64,000 bases of DNA. Origin: Thalassovita sp. (GTDB taxonomy: Bacteria; Pseudomonadota; Alphaproteobacteria; Rhodobacterales; Rhodobacteraceae). Under the pieces are notes generated by a model that saw nothing but the letters and a program-made list of their open reading frames with translations, was not told where the DNA came from and did no database searches. The stretch is from assembly GCF_963691685.1 (NCBI RefSeq), contig NZ_OY829290.1, positions 1,178,001 to 1,242,000 of the forward strand. Reading direction: 5' to 3'. Below, in pieces: positions 26,293-34,940 of the stretch. Every line of letters begins with the position of its first letter. Position 1 is the stretch's first letter. Made by a program: the position numbers and the translations under genes.

Positions 26293-27563
26293 TTATAGCC
26301 GTATAAGTATCTGCTTTAATTTAATCTTATTTTTGGGCTGTCGATTTGCCCCCACACTTTTTTCGTCATGCGGCTGAGCTTTTCCATGAGCTCTGTTAGC
26401 TCGCTGACCTTGATCTGGGCGTTTTCCCCAGCTTTACCTTCTTTGCAAGCCGATAGATGGTGTTGAGCCTCCCCAACAAACCTGGCCCTCCGTTTCCCAA
26501 GCACAGGGGAGGACCAGCTTGGTTGGAAGGCTTAATGGAGCATCGAAAATCATTCAGCGCTCCCATTGTAGAACGCCTCAATTAGTTCCTAGTGGAGTGC
26601 GCAAAGGTTATCTACTCAGCGCCAGAATGGCGAAGGCCTTTGCCTACATCCAAAAACACTGGGCAGTACTTGTACTGTTTCTGGACGACGAAGGAACGAT
26701 CTTAAATTCAAACTCAGTCAAGCGCATGTTTAAACTGACTATTTTAAGCTGCAAATCTCAATGCGGACAGGTTGCTGAGGCTTGTTTTGAATGATCGAGG
26801 CACGCTCTTTGACCTGTCCTGCGACGAACACATCAGCCCCATAACAAGTACCGCGAATGTCAGTGCAGGTGCTTTCTAAATGTTCACATTGACACTGCGT
26901 GGTCGCTACGGGCTTCTTTTGTCCGTCAGAATACATCTCCTACTGATGGTGACGACGCTTGTACTGTTCCGCACGTCAAACGCATCGATACAGGTCTCAG
27001 GTGTGATGTTGTTTTACCTGACTGCGACGCTAGGCATTCGTGGTGCGCTGAAAAATGGCCATAAGCTGCAATTCAATCTGCCGCAGAATAGGCAGATACT
27101 ATATCCAGAAACCAAAAAAATCTGCTTTTAGCTGAGTTTCTCAAGTTTCCTTCTGTTTTTTTTCTGAGGGCTACTAAACGTCGCAATGTTGGTCCTAAGC
27201 AGTGTCCCAGATGATGAGACAGTGTGGATTTTAGCTGTAGTGTTCTATTTTGGAACACTGTGTTTTACAGATCTGATCGCACGTTTTTTTTCCGCAATCC
27301 AACACCGTGTGACACCGCGTCACGTCCGAAATAGGTCTTCCGCTTGCTCATTCTGGATTGGTTCGGTCGTACGATCTTCCAAGACCAGCAGATTGACTTC
27401 TGTGGGAGGCAGCAACACTGCTTATGATCGGGGTCGGCAGGATCGCCGCAAGTCTTCCACAACCGTTTCACACAAGGACCGGATCACTTGAGGAAGCCCA
27501 GCGGATTTGTCATTCTGGTTTGGATAGCCAAAAAACGATCGCGCGCTCTTCAGGAGCTGGATT
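26293..27563. other. Gene-poor AT-richer accessory segment
   Basis: About 1.27 kb with lower GC than its surroundings, homopolymer runs and no convincing intact gene. It contains an IS66 transposase fragment (26600-26760). Short frames at 26880-27131 and 27186-27491 share one frame, encode hydrophobic stretches and are separated by stops; they may be remains of one membrane-protein gene, but I cannot name a family. It directly follows the tRNA, as expected for the edge of acquired DNA. Confidence 0.6.
26600..26760 (+). pseudogene. IS66-family transposase C-terminal remnant
   Basis: The frame reads MAKAFAYIQKHWAVL, then LFLDDEGTILNSNSVKRMFKL, matching the IS66 TnpC C-terminal pattern (helix with W, LDDG, then DNN/DSN-x-VER-x-R). 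The usual Asp of DSN and Glu of VER have changed to Asn and Lys, and the downstream glycine-rich end is absent. A degraded fragment, not a functional transposase. Confidence 0.65.
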
Positions 27564-28451
27564 TTGCCACTTAAATACTCTGATATATACCCCTCGGCCC
27601 CATTGCTGAGCAGCGATGAAGTGCTGCGCCCGTCGGCGGCTGGGCTGATGTCCGTGCGGTATTTTCAGGCGGATCCCAATCAGATGCCTGATGAGGTGTT
27701 TCAGGAACATCATGTGCTCCTGAACCTCAATACGCAGGCGCACCGCGTCCAGAACTGGCGGGATGGTGAACTTCGCGATTTTGCGTTCCATAAGGACGAG
27801 ATCATTGTCACGCCTGCAGGGATGCGCTCGGGGTGGAGGTGGTACGCAAAATCGGATGTGATCGTAATCACTCTGGACCCGGCCAAGGTGGAGCAGTTTG
27901 CGCAGACGGAGCTTGGCATGTTGCTTGACCCCCAGCAGTTGCGGGATCTACCCCAGTTTTCCGATCCCGACCTCTGTACCGCCGGGGTCATCCTGCGCGA
28001 CGCGCTGGAAACGGACGATATCTCATCCGCCGTAATGTTCGAGGCGATGAGCCGTGTATTCCTGGTCAAACTGCTGCAGAAATACGGAAAACGTCGCAAA
28101 GACGAGATCGAGTTGTCGGCGCGTTTCACTGCACAACACTATCAACGGGTTTTGTCCTACGTGCAAAACAGGCTCGGCCAGACGATCACGGTTGACCAAC
28201 TGGCGGCGGAGGCGGGGATGAGTGCCTCGCACTTTTCCAGGGTTTTCAAAGAGACACTGGGGTCCACACCGATGCAATTTGTTATGGCCTACCGCATCGA
28301 GCAAGCCATCAAAAAGATGAATGACGCAGGTCGCCCCTTGGGGGATATCGCTCTCGCCTGTGGATTTGCAGATCAGGCGCATTTCACCCGCAGTTTCAAA
28401 CAAGTCACCGGGCAGACACCGCGGGCCTACCGGGCTGCAAATCCCGCCTGA
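27564..28451 (+). CDS. AraC family transcriptional regulator
   Basis: A 295-residue regulator with a cupin-like N-terminal sensing domain (about 30-170) and a C-terminal double helix-turn-helix. First HTH: TVDQLAAEAGMSASHFSRVF; second: PLGDIALACGFADQAHFTRSF, followed by the AraC closing TGQTPRAYR. The TTG at 27564, behind CAGGAG, is the likely start; the next ATG is at 27648 and would cut into the domain. It stands upstream of the exported hydrolase and SnoaL-like genes and may control them. Confidence 0.9.
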   Translation: MPLKYSDIYPSAPLLSSDEVLRPSAAGLMSVRYFQADPNQMPDEVFQEHHVLLNLNTQAHRVQNWRDGELRDFAFHKDEIIVTPAGMRSGWRWYAKSDVIVITLDPAKVEQFAQTELGMLLDPQQLRDLPQFSDPDLCTAGVILRDALETDDISSAVMFEAMSRVFLVKLLQKYGKRRKDEIELSARFTAQHYQRVLSYVQNRLGQTITVDQLAAEAGMSASHFSRVFKETLGSTPMQFVMAYRIEQAIKKMNDAGRPLGDIALACGFADQAHFTRSFKQVTGQTPRAYRAANPA

Positions 28452-28563
28452 GCAGGATCTTTCAAAAACGCAGCAGTCAGGTGCAATCAGTTCTCTGACG
28501 GCACCTGTATCTCCTTGGTCATCGGGTTCGCACCCCAAAGAACATGCCAATGGAGATACTCTC

Positions 28564-29517
28564 ATGAAGACGCTTACGCTGACTGCCGCTGCCGGCCTTA
28601 TGGCTTCAACCGCAGCCATCGCCCAAGTTGAAACCCGCACTGTCACTTTTGAAAATGAAGGGGCCACGCTGTCAGGTACGCTTTACCTGCCGGAAGAACG
28701 CGGCACGGCCCCACTGCCGACGGTCGTTGTGACCGGGGCTTGGACATCCGTACAGGAACAGATGCCCGCAAATTATGCCCGCGAAATGGCGGAACGTGGT
28801 TTCGCCGCTTTCACCTTTGACTTCCGTGGCTGGGGCAAGTCTGGGGACCTGCCAAACAACGTGCGTTTCGTGGAAAGCCCAGAGGCCAAAACCTCGGACA
28901 TCAAGGCGGCGATTGCTTTTGTTGCGACTCTCCCTGAAGTTGACGCCGCCCAAATCAATGGTTTGGGGATCTGTGCCTCGGCTGGTTACATGGTGGACGC
29001 CGTTGCCGGCAACCCGCTGATCCAGCGGCTTGGCCTGGTGGCGCCATGGCTGCAGAACGCGGAAATCGTTGAGGCCGTATATGGCGGTGAAGAAGGGGTC
29101 GCGGGGCTGATCGGTGTCTCGCAGGCCGCTGAAGCCAAAGGCGGTGACGTCATTCCTGCAGCTGGTCCCGAAGGTGCCACGGGCGTTTTGATGCCCATTG
29201 GTGGTTACTATTACGAAGCGGATCGCGGTGGCATTCCGGAATATGACGACAAGTGGAACAACGCGGGATGGGAAGGCTGGCTGACCTACCACCCGGCCGA
29301 CAATCCGCAGCGTTTGGACAAACCTCTGGCGATTGTGCACTCGGAAAGCGCCGCCATCCCGCAGGGTGTTCAGACCTTCCTGGCAGGTTTTGCCGGTGAA
29401 GCCACAGCACAGTGGCTGGACGATGTGACGCAGTTCGATTTCTACGACAATCCTGAGGACGTAACTCGCGCTGCCGACACCGTGGCCGATCACTTCCGCG
29501 CGGGGCTTGAAGGCTAA
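28564..29517 (+). CDS. Exported alpha/beta hydrolase with Cys nucleophile elbow
   Basis: A 317-residue protein with a signal peptide (MKTLTLTAAAGLMASTAAIAQ). The fold is dienelactone-hydrolase-like. Oxyanion region VVVTGAWTSVQEQM; strand AAFTFDFRGWGKSGD. The elbow is GICASAG with Cys137 where Ser is usual, as in dienelactone hydrolases and a related putative hydrolase family. The start at 28564 follows GGAGATACTCTC; the longer frame overlaps araC. Substrate unknown. First of a run of exported proteins. Confidence 0.85.
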   Translation: MKTLTLTAAAGLMASTAAIAQVETRTVTFENEGATLSGTLYLPEERGTAPLPTVVVTGAWTSVQEQMPANYAREMAERGFAAFTFDFRGWGKSGDLPNNVRFVESPEAKTSDIKAAIAFVATLPEVDAAQINGLGICASAGYMVDAVAGNPLIQRLGLVAPWLQNAEIVEAVYGGEEGVAGLIGVSQAAEAKGGDVIPAAGPEGATGVLMPIGGYYYEADRGGIPEYDDKWNNAGWEGWLTYHPADNPQRLDKPLAIVHSESAAIPQGVQTFLAGFAGEATAQWLDDVTQFDFYDNPEDVTRAADTVADHFRAGLEG

Positions 29518-29577
29518 GGCGAACCGGCGTGTGCCGGACTACTGGGTCCGGCGCGCGCCCATTCAGGAGGACACAAT

Positions 29578-30072
29578 ATGACCCGAATATTCCTTGCAGC
29601 CCTTGCAACTGCAACACTCATCGGAGGCACAGCAATGGCCGAAACGCCCGAAGATAACATGAAAGTCGTCCAAGATTTCTTTGCGGCCTATGGCGCAAAT
29701 GACCTGGACGGGATCGCTGCCGTCATGGACGCAGATGTAAGATGGCACATCCCGGGCCGCCACCCGCTCAGCGGTACTAAAACCGGCCGTGATGAGGTTT
29801 TGGCCTTCTTCGCGCAGCTTGGCGTCGCGGGCTTTCAGGCCGATCCGATCTATTTCGGCGCCGATGACACCCATGTTGTGGACATCCATCGCGGGTGGTC
29901 CAATGCCGAGGGAAAGCCAAACGTGGATACGATCTGGGCGCTGGTCTACCGGATTGAGGGCGGCAAGATCGTTGAAGCCACCAACCTGAGTGCCGATCAG
30001 GACGCGGCAAACACCTCTTTCTGGTCGCAATACCAGCTCGCACCCGTTCCTGACCGTTTGACACGGGACTAG
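29578..30072 (+). CDS. Exported SnoaL/NTF2-like protein 1
   Basis: A 164-residue protein: signal peptide (MTRIFLAALATATLIGGTAMA), then an NTF2-like cone fold of the SnoaL type (VVQDFFAAYGANDLDGIAAVMDADVRWHIPG). An AGGAGGACACAAT ribosome site precedes the ATG. SnoaL-like domains may be enzymes or bind small hydrophobic ligands; nothing here fixes which. The signal-peptide coding region is about 80% identical over 40 bases to that of the next gene. Confidence 0.85.
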   Translation: MTRIFLAALATATLIGGTAMAETPEDNMKVVQDFFAAYGANDLDGIAAVMDADVRWHIPGRHPLSGTKTGRDEVLAFFAQLGVAGFQADPIYFGADDTHVVDIHRGWSNAEGKPNVDTIWALVYRIEGGKIVEATNLSADQDAANTSFWSQYQLAPVPDRLTRD

Positions 30073-30144
30073 ATCGCGCCAATCCCGGCCACACCGGAGG
30101 CGGAGCGTGGCCGGCCTCTCCTCATTCAACGAAAGGATACTGAC

Positions 30145-30651
30145 ATGATCCCCAAGTTCATCGCATCCCTTGCAACCGCAACACTTATCGGAGGTGTCGC
30201 TATGGCAGACCCTACCGCGATCACCCAAACTCTGACTGACATTGCCGCTGGCGCCGACCGGCACGATTGGGCCCGTGTGCGCGGCGCCTTTACAGAAACC
30301 GTTACCACCGACTACTCCAGCCTTTGGGGGGGCGATTCTGTGCTGCAGCCCGCCGATGAACTGGTTGCTGGCTGGGCGGCGTTTTTGCCGGGGTTTGATG
30401 TCACGCATCATATGGTGACCAACCACACCATCACTGAAACCACCGACAGCACCGCCAAGGCTGAAGCCGATTTCACAGCCACGCACCGTATTGACGACGC
30501 CCTTTGGGTGCTCGGCGGGCGCTACAGCTATGACCTTGAGAAAACCAACAGCCGTTGGCGGGTGTCCTCACTGACTATGGTGGCCCTCTGGGAAACCGGC
30601 GACCGCGCCCTTGTGGCGCAGGCCGGTGAACGCGCCGCCGCAGCCAAGTGA
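30145..30651 (+). CDS. Exported SnoaL-like protein 2
   Basis: A 168-residue protein with a signal peptide (MIPKFIASLATATLIGGVAMA) and a SnoaL_4-type domain (ITQTLTDIAAGADRHDWARVRGAFTETVTTDY). The family often annotates as a nuclear transport factor 2 fold. It differs from the previous protein in the mature part but shares the leader sequence, suggesting duplication or domain shuffling. A GAAAGGATAC ribosome site is present. Function unknown. Confidence 0.85.
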   Translation: MIPKFIASLATATLIGGVAMADPTAITQTLTDIAAGADRHDWARVRGAFTETVTTDYSSLWGGDSVLQPADELVAGWAAFLPGFDVTHHMVTNHTITETTDSTAKAEADFTATHRIDDALWVLGGRYSYDLEKTNSRWRVSSLTMVALWETGDRALVAQAGERAAAAK

Positions 30652-30835
30652 CGGTGGAGGCTTCAGTTGATGTTTCGAAAAACCCTCCTCATCGGGCTGC
30701 TCATCGCACCGCCGGTTATGGCCAAGGATATTCCGGTACCCATCGAATGCTATCAAACCGCGACAAATGCACTGGACGTGTCACGGTTTGATGCCGCTCC
30801 TTTGATAGCATTTACTGCAGCAAAGGAGACTGACT

Positions 30836-31111
30836 ATGGGATTGAAACGGACGGACGAATTCCGCGCTGATGCGGTGCGGATCGCGCTGACTAGCGGGCT
30901 GACACGCCGGCAGGTTGCTGCCGATTTAGGTGTTGGCCTGTCAACGCTGAACAAATGGGTGACCGGGCATCGTGACACTGACGTGGTGTTGGACAAGGAG
31001 CTTGAGCTAGCCCGTGAGAACGAGAGGCTTCGACGGGAGAACCGTATTCTTAAGGAGGAGAGGGATATCCTAAAAAAGGCCACGGCCTTCTTCGCGAGCC
31101 AAAAGCCATGA
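30836..31111 (+). CDS. IS3-family transposase OrfA
   Basis: A 91-residue DNA-binding subunit. HTH: MGLKRTDEFRADAVRIAL and TRRQVAADLGVGLSTLNKWV, then a leucine-zipper-like helix (ELARENERLRRENRILKEE). A slippery A-AAA-AAG sits at 31072-31078 in the right phase for a -1 shift into OrfB, whose frame is open upstream, so an OrfAB fusion is expected. It ends in an ATGA overlap with OrfB. Confidence 0.93.
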   Translation: MGLKRTDEFRADAVRIALTSGLTRRQVAADLGVGLSTLNKWVTGHRDTDVVLDKELELARENERLRRENRILKEERDILKKATAFFASQKP

Positions 31112-31965
31112 GGTTTCGGTTCATCGAAGAGCAAGGCCGTGATTTCCCGACAAACCGTCTTTGCCAGGTTCTGGATGTCAGCGAACGAGGCCTACGGGCT
31201 TATCGCAGCCGCCCTGCCAGTCAAAGGCAGCGGACAGACATGGTTGTTCTTGCCCACATCAAAGAACAATCTCGCCTTAGCCTGGGCAGCTACGGCCGTC
31301 CACGAATGACCGAAGAGTTGAAGGAGCTCGGGCTGAACATTGGCCACTGCCGCGTTGGTAGGCTGATGCGAGAGAACGGTATACGGGTCGAGAGATCCAA
31401 GAAATACAAGGTGACGACCGACAGCAACCACGCCTTAAACATCGCGCCGAACCTGTTGAACCGGGACTTCGCAGCGAACGCGGCCAACCGGAAATGGGCG
31501 GGCGACATCAGCTACGTGTGGACCCGCGAGGGCTGGCTGTATCTCGCCGTGATCTTGGACCTGCATTCAAGGCGCGTAATCGGCTGGGCTGTCAGTAATC
31601 GTATGAAGCGTGACTTGGCGATCCGGGCCTTGAAGATGGCAGTCGCACTGCGGCAACCGCCGAAAGGCTGCATCCACCATACGGATCGCGGGTCGCAATA
31701 CTGCTCTCACGACTATCAGAAGCTTCTGCGCCATCACGGCTTCGAAGTATCGATGTCCGGCAAGGGCAATTGCTACGACAACTCCGCAGTTGAGACGTTC
31801 TTTAAAACGATCAAGGCTGAGTTGATCTGGCGCAAATCGTGGCCAACACGTCGGGAAGCTGAAGTCGCAATCTTCCAGTACATCAACGGATTCTACAATC
31901 CGCGACGACGGCACTCAGCACTGGGTTGGAAAAGCCCGGTCGCTTTCGAACGGAAAGCGGCCTAA
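31108..31965 (+). CDS. IS3-family transposase OrfB (DDE integrase)
   Basis: A 285-residue catalytic subunit with an HTH_21 region at the N-terminus and an rve core. The DDE triad is D133 (WAGDISYVW), D193 (HHTDRGSQY) and E229 (NSAVETFF), with the IS3-typical D(35)E spacing and a K seven residues further on (K236 is expected in the TIKAEL helix). No frameshift or stop; it looks active. Confidence 0.94.
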   Translation: MRFRFIEEQGRDFPTNRLCQVLDVSERGLRAYRSRPASQRQRTDMVVLAHIKEQSRLSLGSYGRPRMTEELKELGLNIGHCRVGRLMRENGIRVERSKKYKVTTDSNHALNIAPNLLNRDFAANAANRKWAGDISYVWTREGWLYLAVILDLHSRRVIGWAVSNRMKRDLAIRALKMAVALRQPPKGCIHHTDRGSQYCSHDYQKLLRHHGFEVSMSGKGNCYDNSAVETFFKTIKAELIWRKSWPTRREAEVAIFQYINGFYNPRRRHSALGWKSPVAFERKAA

Positions 31966-32296
31966 ACGAGCACTTGGGGCGGCACAAAAACGGGACAGGT
32001 CCACACAGGACATTGCTGCCTATCTGGGCTGTTTCACCGAGGACGCTGTCATGATCGATGTCCGCCGTGAGTTTGCGGGCAAAGAGGCCATACACTTCTG
32101 GGCGAAACGTGAGGTCATGCCCGGTGGGCAGAGCTTCAGACATCGTCAGATCCTGGTCGCAGAGCCGGGCTATGCCAAGACTGAGGTCAAATGGGCCAGC
32201 TGGGTGGCGCACTATCATTATTGGTGGGATGGCGACGGTAAAATTACCAAAATGTCGCTACAATATGCCGACTGATCTTTTGGAAGGAGCGATCGC

Positions 32297-32989
32297 ATGA
32301 CCCAAGAGCGCATAGCCCTTGTGACCGGGGCCAATCGCGGAATTGGCAAAGAGGTCGCCCGTCAATTGGCCCATGATCATGGTTGTAGGGTTCTGGTCGG
32401 TGCGCGTGACCTTGAAAAGGGGCACGAAGCAGCAAAGCAGATCGGCCGCGGCGCTAGTGCTATTCAGCTTGACGTATCCGACCCTGCTTCAGTCACCACC
32501 GCATTTGCAATGATCGACACGGACTATGGTCGGCTCGATATCCTCGTGAACAATGCCGGAGTGGACTATGATACGGACCAGCAGGCACTTACTGCTGACC
32601 TCGCCCGTGTTCACCGCGCATTTGAAACCAACTTCTTTGGCCCATGGGCGACGACAATCGCTGCTGTCCCCCTCTTGCAGAAAGGGCAAAGCGGCCGGAT
32701 CGTGAACGTGTCTTCCGGCGCCGGGGCGATTAACGAAATGTCGGCCGGCACGCCAGGCTACGGCATCTCAAAAGCAGCGCTGAATGCACTGACGCTTAAA
32801 ACCGCGGCGGAGCTAAAACCGCAGCGTATTCTGGTCAACGCCGTCTGCCCTGGATGGGTGGCGACGGATATGGGCGGCGGTGGCCGGCCCGTATTTGAGG
32901 GCGCTAAGGGCGTGGTCTGGGCGGCAACCCTGCCAGATACAGGTCCAACCGGTGGGTTCTTTCGCGACGGGACGCCAATCAACTGGTAG
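32297..32989 (+). CDS. Short-chain dehydrogenase/reductase
   Basis: A 230-residue classical SDR. The NADP site is TGANRGIG, the NNAG motif is LVNNAGVD, the catalytic Ser is in VNVSSGAG and the YxxxK is YGISK. A GGAAGGAGCG ribosome site lies before the ATG. It starts 21 bp after the broken SnoaL gene and may belong to the same transcription unit, in which case the IS could be polar on it. Probably a carbonyl reductase; substrate unknown. Confidence 0.9.
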   Translation: MTQERIALVTGANRGIGKEVARQLAHDHGCRVLVGARDLEKGHEAAKQIGRGASAIQLDVSDPASVTTAFAMIDTDYGRLDILVNNAGVDYDTDQQALTADLARVHRAFETNFFGPWATTIAAVPLLQKGQSGRIVNVSSGAGAINEMSAGTPGYGISKAALNALTLKTAAELKPQRILVNAVCPGWVATDMGGGGRPVFEGAKGVVWAATLPDTGPTGGFFRDGTPINW

Positions 32990-32991
32990 TC

Positions 32992-33828
32992 TTAACCGGA
33001 TGCCATGTGATCGATCAGCTTTCTGACCCGCACCGGCAACAGGCGGCGGCTGGGATAGACGGCAAACATATCTCGGGTCAGCGGTGTGGCGCTGTCGATT
33101 TCCAATGGCTGAATGTCCCCGCTGACCATATCCCGTGGCAGCAGCGCAACCCCCAGATTACGTTGAACCGCTTGCCGGATCACATCCAGATCCCCGAAGC
33201 TGTGGGCGATCTGTTTGGGTTGCAGTGTCTCGCCGGTGTCGAGAACCCATGCTTGCCCAGCAACCAATGCCGGGAGGGCAAGAAAGTCCTTGCGCGACAG
33301 CGTGTTGCGCAACCCTCGATCTGCGATGAATTTTGTGCTGGCACAGAAACAATAGTCAACGGACCATAGCTTGCGGGCGACGAGGGTGGAGTCTGTCAAT
33401 GGCCCAACCCGGAAGGCCAAATCGATGTTGTCCTGAAAGAAATCCAGAAACAGGTTCGTTGTCGTCAGTTCAAATTCCACGTCTGGATGTTGTTCTGCGA
33501 AGTCCATCAGCCGCGGCCCGACGGTTTTTCTGGCAGCGAGCGGCGGCGCGGTGATGCGGATCACCTGCCGCCGCGTGTCTTCGGCAAAACCCGCCACGCC
33601 TTGAAGGGCCTCAATCGGATCCTGACATCGATCTAGCAAGCGCCGGCCCTCTTCGGTCAGACGCACTTGCCGGGTTGTGCGCTCGAAAAGTTTGGCGCCA
33701 AGGTGTTCCTCAAGCTCCGCAATCCGGCGGCTGACCCGGCTGAGCGGGATGCCCAACTGCTCGGCGGCAGCGGAGAAGCTGAGGTGGTTGGCGACTGTGG
33801 TGAACAGGGCAAGGTCGTTATAGATCAT
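32992..33828 (-). CDS. LysR family transcriptional regulator
   Basis: A 278-residue LysR protein. HTH: MIYNDLALFTTVANHLSFSA with AAEQLGIPLSRVSRRIAELE. The start at 33828 gives the usual LysR N-terminus; an ATG at 33855 would add nine residues. The stop lies two bases from the SDR stop (convergent), and it is divergent from the quinone oxidoreductase across about 90 bp of AT-rich DNA, its probable target promoter. Confidence 0.9.
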   Translation of the reverse strand: MIYNDLALFTTVANHLSFSAAAEQLGIPLSRVSRRIAELEEHLGAKLFERTTRQVRLTEEGRRLLDRCQDPIEALQGVAGFAEDTRRQVIRITAPPLAARKTVGPRLMDFAEQHPDVEFELTTTNLFLDFFQDNIDLAFRVGPLTDSTLVARKLWSVDYCFCASTKFIADRGLRNTLSRKDFLALPALVAGQAWVLDTGETLQPKQIAHSFGDLDVIRQAVQRNLGVALLPRDMVSGDIQPLEIDSATPLTRDMFAVYPSRRLLPVRVRKLIDHMASG

Positions 33829-33918
33829 TATCCCATTTTTAGGACAATATATCATAATATCAATTATTATCCCCGGAAGCGCCCGTTGCTACCTTCTTCG
33901 CAACAGAAGGAGCATACT

Positions 33919-34914
33919 ATGTCATACGCAATCGAAATCCCCCAGACCGGCGGCCCGGAGGTCTTTCGCAAAACGGATCTCTCTATTCCAGCACCGGGCA
34001 AGGGTGAAATCCTGATCCGCAACCACGCAGGGGCGGTCAACTTTATCGATACGATCATCCGCCGTGGTGAAATGCCCGAGGGGATGATGCCCAGCCTGCC
34101 ACATGTTCCGGGCGTTGAGGGCGCGGGAGTTGTCGAGGTGATCGGCGATGGTGTGGACGGGTTCGCCGCGGGTGACCGTGTCGCCTGGATGGGCCCGATT
34201 GGCGCAGGGGGCTATGGCAGCCATTCGGCGGTCAAGGCACCCTATGTGGTAAAAATCGCCGATAAAATCAGCTTTGAGACCGCGGCTTCGATCCCGGTGA
34301 ACGCCATGACGGCCTATCACATGCTGGTCAATCTTGGCGCCGCGAAGGCCGAAAAAACTGTGCTGATCCATGCCGCGGCCGGGGGCGTTGGCACTATGGC
34401 GGTACAGATCGCCAAACATCTGGGCCTGACCGTCATTGCCTCGGTCAGTACGGACAAGATCAGCTATGTGACAGCGCAGGGTGCGGATCATGTCATCGAC
34501 TATCGCCAAGAAGATGTCACCACGCGTGTCGACGAGTTGACCAGCGGGCGCGGCGTTGACTTGACGTTGAACCCGATCGCTGGTGCGGCCCTCAAATCCG
34601 ATCTCGACGCATTGGCGCCTTTGGGGACGGCGGTGCTGTTTGGCTTCCTAGCAGGCCCGCCAGCAGGCGATTTTGCAGGTGATCTGGCAAAGCACTTCCA
34701 GCAATCCATCGCGGTGCGGGTCAGTGATATCTACACCTATTTCACCACGCACCCAGACGCGTTCAACACCGATATGAAAGCGGTATTTGACTTGCTGGAA
34801 CAAGGCGTGCTGCGCCCTCAGATCACCACGCTGCCAAGTGCTGAAGCTGCCGAAGCACATCGCCGTCTGGAAGCTGGCGAAACAACCGGCAAGCTTGTTC
34901 TGACGCTCGCCTGA
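33919..34914 (+). CDS. NADPH:quinone oxidoreductase (zinc-independent MDR)
   Basis: A 331-residue medium-chain dehydrogenase of the QOR type. N-terminal GroES-like domain (VNFIDTIIRRGEMP), nucleotide site AAAGGVGTMAVQIAKHLG, and no zinc cysteines. Catalyses NADPH-dependent reduction of quinones or enones. The ATG at 33919 follows AGAAGGAGC; the open frame from 33667 overlaps the divergent LysR gene. Followed after 26 bp by an SDR. Confidence 0.9.
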   Translation: MSYAIEIPQTGGPEVFRKTDLSIPAPGKGEILIRNHAGAVNFIDTIIRRGEMPEGMMPSLPHVPGVEGAGVVEVIGDGVDGFAAGDRVAWMGPIGAGGYGSHSAVKAPYVVKIADKISFETAASIPVNAMTAYHMLVNLGAAKAEKTVLIHAAAGGVGTMAVQIAKHLGLTVIASVSTDKISYVTAQGADHVIDYRQEDVTTRVDELTSGRGVDLTLNPIAGAALKSDLDALAPLGTAVLFGFLAGPPAGDFAGDLAKHFQQSIAVRVSDIYTYFTTHPDAFNTDMKAVFDLLEQGVLRPQITTLPSAEAAEAHRRLEAGETTGKLVLTLA

Positions 34915-34940
34915 TCAAGACCACTCTCGCAAAATAGGAC

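Larger units (their letters stand above)
30773..32003 (+). mobile_element. IS3-family insertion sequence, 1231 bp
   Basis: Complete element with orfA/orfB and imperfect terminal inverted repeats: left TGGACGTGTCACGGTTTGAT, right (read inward) TGGACCTGTCCCGTTTTTGT, then TGCCGC on both sides. Flanked by a 3-bp direct repeat CAC at 30770-30772 and 32004-32006. Family, size and 3-bp duplication agree with IS3. Confidence 0.93.
30670..32275 (+). pseudogene. Exported SnoaL-like gene 3, split by an IS3 element
   Basis: The 5' part (30670-30772) encodes a signal peptide (MFRKTLLIGLLIAPPVMAKD) and the start of an NTF2-like domain (ECYQTATNA). The 3' part (32007-32275) continues DIAAYLGCFTEDAVMIDVRR and ends at TGA 32275. 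Removing the IS and one CAC target copy joins the halves in frame as ATNA-Q-DIAAYLG, giving about 123 residues. Without removal the 5' part runs into the IS and ends as a 67-residue chimera. No other lesion is visible, so the insertion looks recent. Confidence 0.88.

Noticed and set aside
28478..28507. Stem CAGGTGC/GCACCTG after the AraC gene
   Set aside because: The loop is long, there is no U-tract, and alternative pairings exist, so I do not call it a terminator.
30670..30870. A 67-residue intact protein reading into the IS
   Set aside because: Only the first 34 codons belong to a gene; the rest is IS sequence. It is the truncated end of the split SnoaL-like gene.
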